A DNA stretch of 27,274 bases from Halovenus sp. (GTDB lineage: Archaea; Halobacteriota; Halobacteria; Halobacteriales; Haloarculaceae), in assembly GCA_003551945.1 (NCBI GenBank), contig PUNZ01000086.1:1-27274 (forward strand), written 5' to 3'. Shown in pieces: positions 23,055 through 27,274 of this stretch. The translations under genes were made by a program, and so were the position numbers. Position 1 is the first letter of the stretch; the number at the start of each line of letters is the position of its first letter. The notes beneath the pieces were generated by a model. The model did no database searches, had not been told where the DNA came from, and worked only from the letters and a program-made list of their open reading frames with translations.

Positions 23055-24362
23055 ATGAGCGACGACGATATCTACACGGACGTTCTGCATGCCGGCCAGG
23101 AGCCAGACCCTGCAACCGGCTCGCGCGCACCGCCTATCTATCAGACAACATCCTACGTGTTCGATGATGCGGACCACGCGGCTGAACTGTTTGCCCTTGA
23201 CGGCGAACCGATGTCATACGCAGCAGCCTACACGGGTAAGAACATCTACAGCCGCATCATGAACCCAACGACAATGATGCTCGAAAACCGCCTTGCAAAG
23301 CTGGAAGGCGGGATTGGCTGTATGACGACTGCCAGTGGTATGGCAGCGCTAGACCTGGCGACGTTCTTGCTTGCGAAAACGGGCGATAACATCGTTACCG
23401 CTTCAGCCCTGTATGGGGGGACCTATACCTACTTTACTCATACGGCAAAGCGCCGCGGTATCGAAGCTCGATTCGTCGATACGCTGGATTATGATGCCTA
23501 CGAGGACGCCATCGACGAGAATACGGCGTATGTCCATGCCGAGACAATTGGAAACCCAGCTCTCGTCACGCCAGACCTTGAACGGCTTGCCGCTATCGCG
23601 CACGACAATGAGGTACCGTTGTTTATCGATAATACCTTTGCCACGCCGTATCTCTGTCAACCGTTCGAACACGGTGCTGACCTCATCTGGGAATCGACCA
23701 CCAAATGGATTCATGGAAGTGGGTCGACTATCGGCGGGGCCCTCATTGACAGCGGTGGAACCCCGTGGGCAGAGTGGGGCTACGAAGAGATCGGTGAGGA
23801 TAACCCAGCCTATCATGGCATCAACTTTGCCGAGGAGTTCGGAGATGCAGCCTTTACCTTTGCTGCTCGCGCCCGTGGCCTTCGGGATTTGGGCAACCAG
23901 CAATCACCGTTTGATGGCTGGGTAACAATGCAGAAACTCGAATCGTTACCGCTCCGGATGCAGCGCCATTCCGACAACGCGATGGCCGTTGCTGAGTACC
24001 TCGAAGACCATCCTGCCGTTTCCTGGGTGAACTATCCAGGACTCGAATCACACGAAACACATGAGAATGCCACAAAATACCTGAAAAACGGCTACGGTGG
24101 GATGATTACATTCGGTGTCGAAGGTGGTTACGAGGTTGGTCGGACCATCTGTGATAGCGTCGAGTTAGCCAGCTTACTGGCAAACGTTGGCGATGCAAAG
24201 ACGCTTATTATCCATCCAAGCAGCACAACACACCAGCAGCTGAGCGACGAAGAAAAGCAGGCATCCGGTGTGACTGATGACCTGGTCCGCTTATCTGTTG
24301 GATTGGAAGCCGTTGATGACATCATCGCTGATTTGGACCAAGCGATTGACGCGGCGACGTAA
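23055..24362 (+). CDS. metY: O-acetylhomoserine aminocarboxypropyltransferase (MetY type)
   Basis: This 435-residue enzyme of the Cys/Met-metabolism PLP family makes homocysteine from O-acetylhomoserine and sulfide. It starts YTDVLHAGQEPDPATGSRAP, has PIYQTTSYVF and IYSRIMNPT, and carries the PLP lysine Lys217 in STTKWIHGSG. Length and the segment FALDGEP before the IYSRIMNPT motif fit the sulfhydrylase (about 430) rather than cystathionine synthase (about 385). An extra stretch (DGEPMSYAAAYTGK, 50-62) between FAL and NIYSR looks longer than I remember in many bacterial homologs. It stands alone here: metX is not adjacent, so the supply of acetylhomoserine must be encoded elsewhere. Confidence 0.92.
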   Translation: MSDDDIYTDVLHAGQEPDPATGSRAPPIYQTTSYVFDDADHAAELFALDGEPMSYAAAYTGKNIYSRIMNPTTMMLENRLAKLEGGIGCMTTASGMAALDLATFLLAKTGDNIVTASALYGGTYTYFTHTAKRRGIEARFVDTLDYDAYEDAIDENTAYVHAETIGNPALVTPDLERLAAIAHDNEVPLFIDNTFATPYLCQPFEHGADLIWESTTKWIHGSGSTIGGALIDSGGTPWAEWGYEEIGEDNPAYHGINFAEEFGDAAFTFAARARGLRDLGNQQSPFDGWVTMQKLESLPLRMQRHSDNAMAVAEYLEDHPAVSWVNYPGLESHETHENATKYLKNGYGGMITFGVEGGYEVGRTICDSVELASLLANVGDAKTLIIHPSSTTHQQLSDEEKQASGVTDDLVRLSVGLEAVDDIIADLDQAIDAAT

Positions 24363-24453
24363 CTAGACACGTTCATTTTCTCTTTTCGTATTCGTTGGTA
24401 AACACCGTTAGACTCGCATCGCCGCAAAACATGAATGTCGCAATAACCGTGTT

Positions 24454-27192
24454 CTATGCTGCCTGTTCTTCCTGCAGCAGTTTCCGAAGGACGTAGTGGA
24501 GGACGCCGCCGTGTTCAACATAGCGGACGCCGTCTTTGGTCGTGACGCGTGCGGTCACGGTGAACTCGGTCTGTTCGCCATCTTCGTCTTCAGCGACGAC
24601 CGTGTACTCGCCTGCTGGCTCAACACCCTCGTCGAGGCCCTTGATGTGGAAGTGCTCGCTGCCGTCGAGACCGAGCGACTCCCACGAGTCGCCTTCCTCG
24701 AACTGCAGTGGGAGCACACCCATACCGATGAGATTGTCACGGTAAATGCGCTCATAGCTCTCTGCGATGGTGGCGCGAATACCGAGCAGATCAGTCCCCT
24801 TTGCTGCCCAGTCTCGGCTTGAACCGGTTCCGAACTCTTTGCCGGAACAGACCACGAGCGGCGTTTCTTCATCGCGGTAGCGTTCACTGGCTTCGAAGAC
24901 GGTTGTCTCCTCACCGCTTGGGAGGTGGATGGTGTAGCCACCTTCCTTGCCATCCAGCATTTCGTTTTTAATCTGGACGTTTGCGAATGTTCCGCGCATC
25001 ATTACTTCGTGGTTACCACGGCGGGAGCCGTAGGTGTTGAACTCGTACGGTTCAACGCCACGTTCAAGTAGCCACTGTCCTGCTGGGAGGTCAGGGCCGA
25101 ACGGACCAGCAGGGCTGATGTGGTCAGTTGTGACCGTATCACCGAGCATCATCAGCGCACGGGCGTTTGCGACGTCATCCACGCCTGGTTTTTCAAGTGG
25201 GAAGTCCTGGAAGAACGGCGGCTCACGGATGTAGGTGGACTCATCGTTCCAGTCATACACATCGCCAGTTGGGGCATCCAGTGCTTCCCAGCGCTCGTCA
25301 CCCTCGTAGACGGAGGCGTATTTCTCTTCGAACATTTCCGAAGAGATGCGTGAGCGGGCCTGCGTGATGTCGTCGGTATCTGGCCAAATATCGGCAAGGT
25401 AGACCGGTTCGCCGTTTTCGTCCGTCCCGAGTGGCTCTTCTTCGAGGTCGATATCCATCGTGCCAGCAAGTCCGTATGCAACGACGAGCGGTGGACTGGC
25501 GAGGTAGTTTGCACGGATTTTCGGGTGAATGCGGGCTTCGAAGTTCCGGTTTCCGGAGAGTACGCTTGTCGTCCAGAGGCCGTGTTCATCGATGGCATTC
25601 TCGATAGCGTCGGGAAGCGGACCGGAGTTCCCGATACATGTCGTACAGCCGTATCCAACGACGTGGTAGCCGAGTTCCTCCATGTATGGGAGGAGCTCTG
25701 TCTTTTCGAGATACTCGGTCACGACACGGCTACCCGGTGCGAGGCTTGTCTTGACGTATTCCGGCACCTCAAGCCCTTTCTCAACGGCGTTCTTGGCAAG
25801 GAGGCCGGCAGCGAGCATTACGGATGGGTTTGAGGTGTTCGTACAGCTCGTAATTGCGCTGACGACGACGCTTCCGTGGCCAATCTCTGCTTCAGTTCCA
25901 TCCTCAAGCTCGATTGGCACTTTATCTTCGAGGTCAAGTCCCTGTTCGACCATCATCGAGCCATCGCCGGCATCGACCTCTGCACCACCGTCAAGGACGC
26001 CCTGCTCTTCAAGCAGGCCTTCGAAGTGCTCATCGAGGTCCGGCATTGGGATGCGTGCGTGAGGTTTCTTGTGGCCGGCGAGGCTTGGTTCGACAGTGCC
26101 AAGATCAAGTTCAACGACTTCGGTGTACTCTGGTTCTTGGTCACCAAATAGCCCCTGTGCTTCGAGGTACTCACGAACCATGTCGATGTGCTCTTCGTCG
26201 CGACCAGTGAACTCGAGGTAATCGAGGGTCTGCTCGTCGGCTGGGAACAGGCTGATTGTTGAACCCTGCTCTGGAGCCATGTTGGAGATTGTTGCACGGT
26301 CGGCAACGGTGAGGTTGCTGACGCCGGGACCGAAGAACTCGACGAAACGGTCAACAACGCCGACTTCGCGGAGCTTTTCAGTGACATGAAGCACAAGGTC
26401 CGTTGCCGTTGCGCCCTCTGGCATCTCGCCTTCGAGTCGGACACCAACAACTTCTGGAAGCTGCATGGTGACTGGCTGGCCGAGCAATGCAGCTTCGGCT
26501 TCGATTCCACCGACACCCCAGCCGACGACACCGATTCCGTTAATCATCGGCGTGTGGCTGTCAGTTCCGACGAGGGTGTCAGGGTACAGCCACTGTCCAT
26601 CATCTTCTTCGCGTGCATGAACGACCTGCCCGAGGTATTCAAGGTTTACCTGGTGAACGATACCTGTTCCCGGTGGGACGACCTCGAAGTTATCAAAGGC
26701 TTGCTGTGCCCATTTGATTGCGCGGTAGCGCTCTTCGTTGCGCTCGTATTCGAGTTCAACATTCTGCTCATATGCTTCGTCGCTTCCGAAGTAATCCACT
26801 TGGACGGAGTGGTCGATAACGAGGTCGCATGGGATTTCCGGTTCGACGACGGTTGGGTCGACATCGGCGCGGTCTGCGGCCGAACGGAGTGCTGCAAGGT
26901 CAACGACTGCTGGCACGCCTGTCAGGTCCTGCAACACGACGCGCGATGGCGAGAACGGCACGTCAGCATCTGGCACGTCTGGTTCCCAAGATGCCACGTT
27001 TCGAACGTGCTCCTCCGTAATGGTATCGCCATCTACGTTTCGAAGCACGGATTCGAGCAGCACTCGGATACTCACTGGCAGTTTCTCTAGGTCACAGAGT
27101 CCTGCTTCCTCCAGTGCAGTCAAGTCTGCGAACTTGTACTCCTCACCGTCAACGTCTAGTGTCCGAATCGCATCGAACGGGTCGGTTGGCAT
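24454..27192 (-). CDS. acnA: Aconitate hydratase (AcnA type)
   Basis: This 912-residue enzyme interconverts citrate and isocitrate in the TCA cycle. The [4Fe-4S] ligands are Cys450 (AITSCTNTSNPS), Cys516 and Cys519 (YGCTTCIGNSGPLP), with the 66-residue spacing of AcnA/IRP1 proteins. Other signatures are VGTDSHTPMINGIGVVGWGVGG (209-230), the swivel domain MMLGDTVTTDHISPAG and the late substrate motif GKEFGTGSSRDWAAKG. ATG 27192 gives MPTDPFDAIRTLDVDG, the usual N-terminus. The TATA-like CTTATAAAG lies about 57 bases upstream, so either a leader of about 30 bases exists or translation starts at the GTG at 27225. It converges with metY; nothing else on its strand is in view. Confidence 0.97.
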   Translation of the reverse strand: MPTDPFDAIRTLDVDGEEYKFADLTALEEAGLCDLEKLPVSIRVLLESVLRNVDGDTITEEHVRNVASWEPDVPDADVPFSPSRVVLQDLTGVPAVVDLAALRSAADRADVDPTVVEPEIPCDLVIDHSVQVDYFGSDEAYEQNVELEYERNEERYRAIKWAQQAFDNFEVVPPGTGIVHQVNLEYLGQVVHAREEDDGQWLYPDTLVGTDSHTPMINGIGVVGWGVGGIEAEAALLGQPVTMQLPEVVGVRLEGEMPEGATATDLVLHVTEKLREVGVVDRFVEFFGPGVSNLTVADRATISNMAPEQGSTISLFPADEQTLDYLEFTGRDEEHIDMVREYLEAQGLFGDQEPEYTEVVELDLGTVEPSLAGHKKPHARIPMPDLDEHFEGLLEEQGVLDGGAEVDAGDGSMMVEQGLDLEDKVPIELEDGTEAEIGHGSVVVSAITSCTNTSNPSVMLAAGLLAKNAVEKGLEVPEYVKTSLAPGSRVVTEYLEKTELLPYMEELGYHVVGYGCTTCIGNSGPLPDAIENAIDEHGLWTTSVLSGNRNFEARIHPKIRANYLASPPLVVAYGLAGTMDIDLEEEPLGTDENGEPVYLADIWPDTDDITQARSRISSEMFEEKYASVYEGDERWEALDAPTGDVYDWNDESTYIREPPFFQDFPLEKPGVDDVANARALMMLGDTVTTDHISPAGPFGPDLPAGQWLLERGVEPYEFNTYGSRRGNHEVMMRGTFANVQIKNEMLDGKEGGYTIHLPSGEETTVFEASERYRDEETPLVVCSGKEFGTGSSRDWAAKGTDLLGIRATIAESYERIYRDNLIGMGVLPLQFEEGDSWESLGLDGSEHFHIKGLDEGVEPAGEYTVVAEDEDGEQTEFTVTARVTTKDGVRYVEHGGVLHYVLRKLLQEEQAA

Positions 27193-27245
27193 ATGGTCGG
27201 CGAATCGTGGGGCACAAATAAACACTTGACCATTTGTCGCCGGTT

Positions 27246-27254
27246 CTTTATAAG
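27246..27254 (-). promoter_or_regulatory. TATA-like box for aconitase
   Basis: On the minus strand CTTATAAAG lies about 25 bases before an in-frame GTG at 27225 and about 57 before the preferred ATG at 27192. The rest of the gap to 27274 shows no gene. Confidence 0.5.
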
Positions 27255-27274
27255 TAACATTCGGGAAGATTCGG

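Noticed and set aside
26386..27090. Open frame on the plus strand (234 codons) inside aconitase
   Set aside because: It is antisense to conserved AcnA sequence, has no promoter or recognisable motif, and its composition is not acidic like the real proteins here.
1..27274. Search for tRNA/rRNA genes, CRISPR repeats, insertion-sequence ends and integration sites
   Set aside because: No cloverleaf with a TTCGAAT-type loop, no regularly spaced repeats, no transposase or integrase frame and no paired terminal repeats were seen by eye.

Overview
The window is chromosomal DNA from a halophilic archaeon (class Halobacteria). The evidence is the strongly acidic proteome, a halorhodopsin gene, an archaeal FEN-1 and MBF1, a haloarchaeal-type ba3 oxidase operon, a Tat-exported surface protein ending in a PGF-CTERM-like sorting tail, and TATA-like boxes about 25-30 bases before many start codons, as expected for leaderless archaeal transcripts. 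By eye the GC content is moderate for this group. I see no rRNA, tRNA, CRISPR array, insertion sequence or integrase, so this reads as stable core chromosome. No stretch longer than about 260 bases lacks a gene.

Layout. 1-3121 (+): the C-terminal part of electron-transfer flavoprotein alpha, a 49-residue membrane peptide followed by a TauE/SafE transporter, and flap endonuclease FEN-1. 3150-6514 (-): a coiled-coil acidic protein, then the ba3-type terminal oxidase operon (cbaD, cbaB, cbaA and a small fourth subunit). 6621-9317 (+): a two-helix membrane protein and a FixI/CopA2-like copper ATPase, transcribed divergently from the oxidase. 9381-12209 (-): MBF1, then hisC, an AK6/Fap7-like kinase and a CDP-alcohol phosphatidyltransferase in one tight operon. 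12350-15650 (+): six genes, most with their own TATA box: small membrane proteins around a halorhodopsin, ending in an acidic soluble protein. 15702-19204 (-): an OLD-like AAA ATPase and phytoene desaturase. 19292-22968: a short-chain dehydrogenase (+), a cupredoxin/DUF7282-like/PGF-CTERM surface protein (-), a YkgJ-type cysteine-cluster protein (-) and a bat-type HTH regulator (+). 23055-27192: O-acetylhomoserine sulfhydrylase (+) and aconitase (-), convergent.

Themes. Energy conversion dominates: ETF, terminal oxidase with a probable copper-delivery ATPase, a light-driven chloride pump, aconitase, and carotenoid synthesis. The carotenoid pathway also leads towards retinal, the halorhodopsin chromophore. 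The most striking observations are a halorhodopsin with three changes in its retinal pocket, including loss of the helix-F proline; the pairing of a copper ATPase with ba3 oxidase across an inverted-repeat-rich promoter region; and an OLD-like ATPase whose TOPRIM motifs look eroded. I did not find a clear new defence or mobile system.
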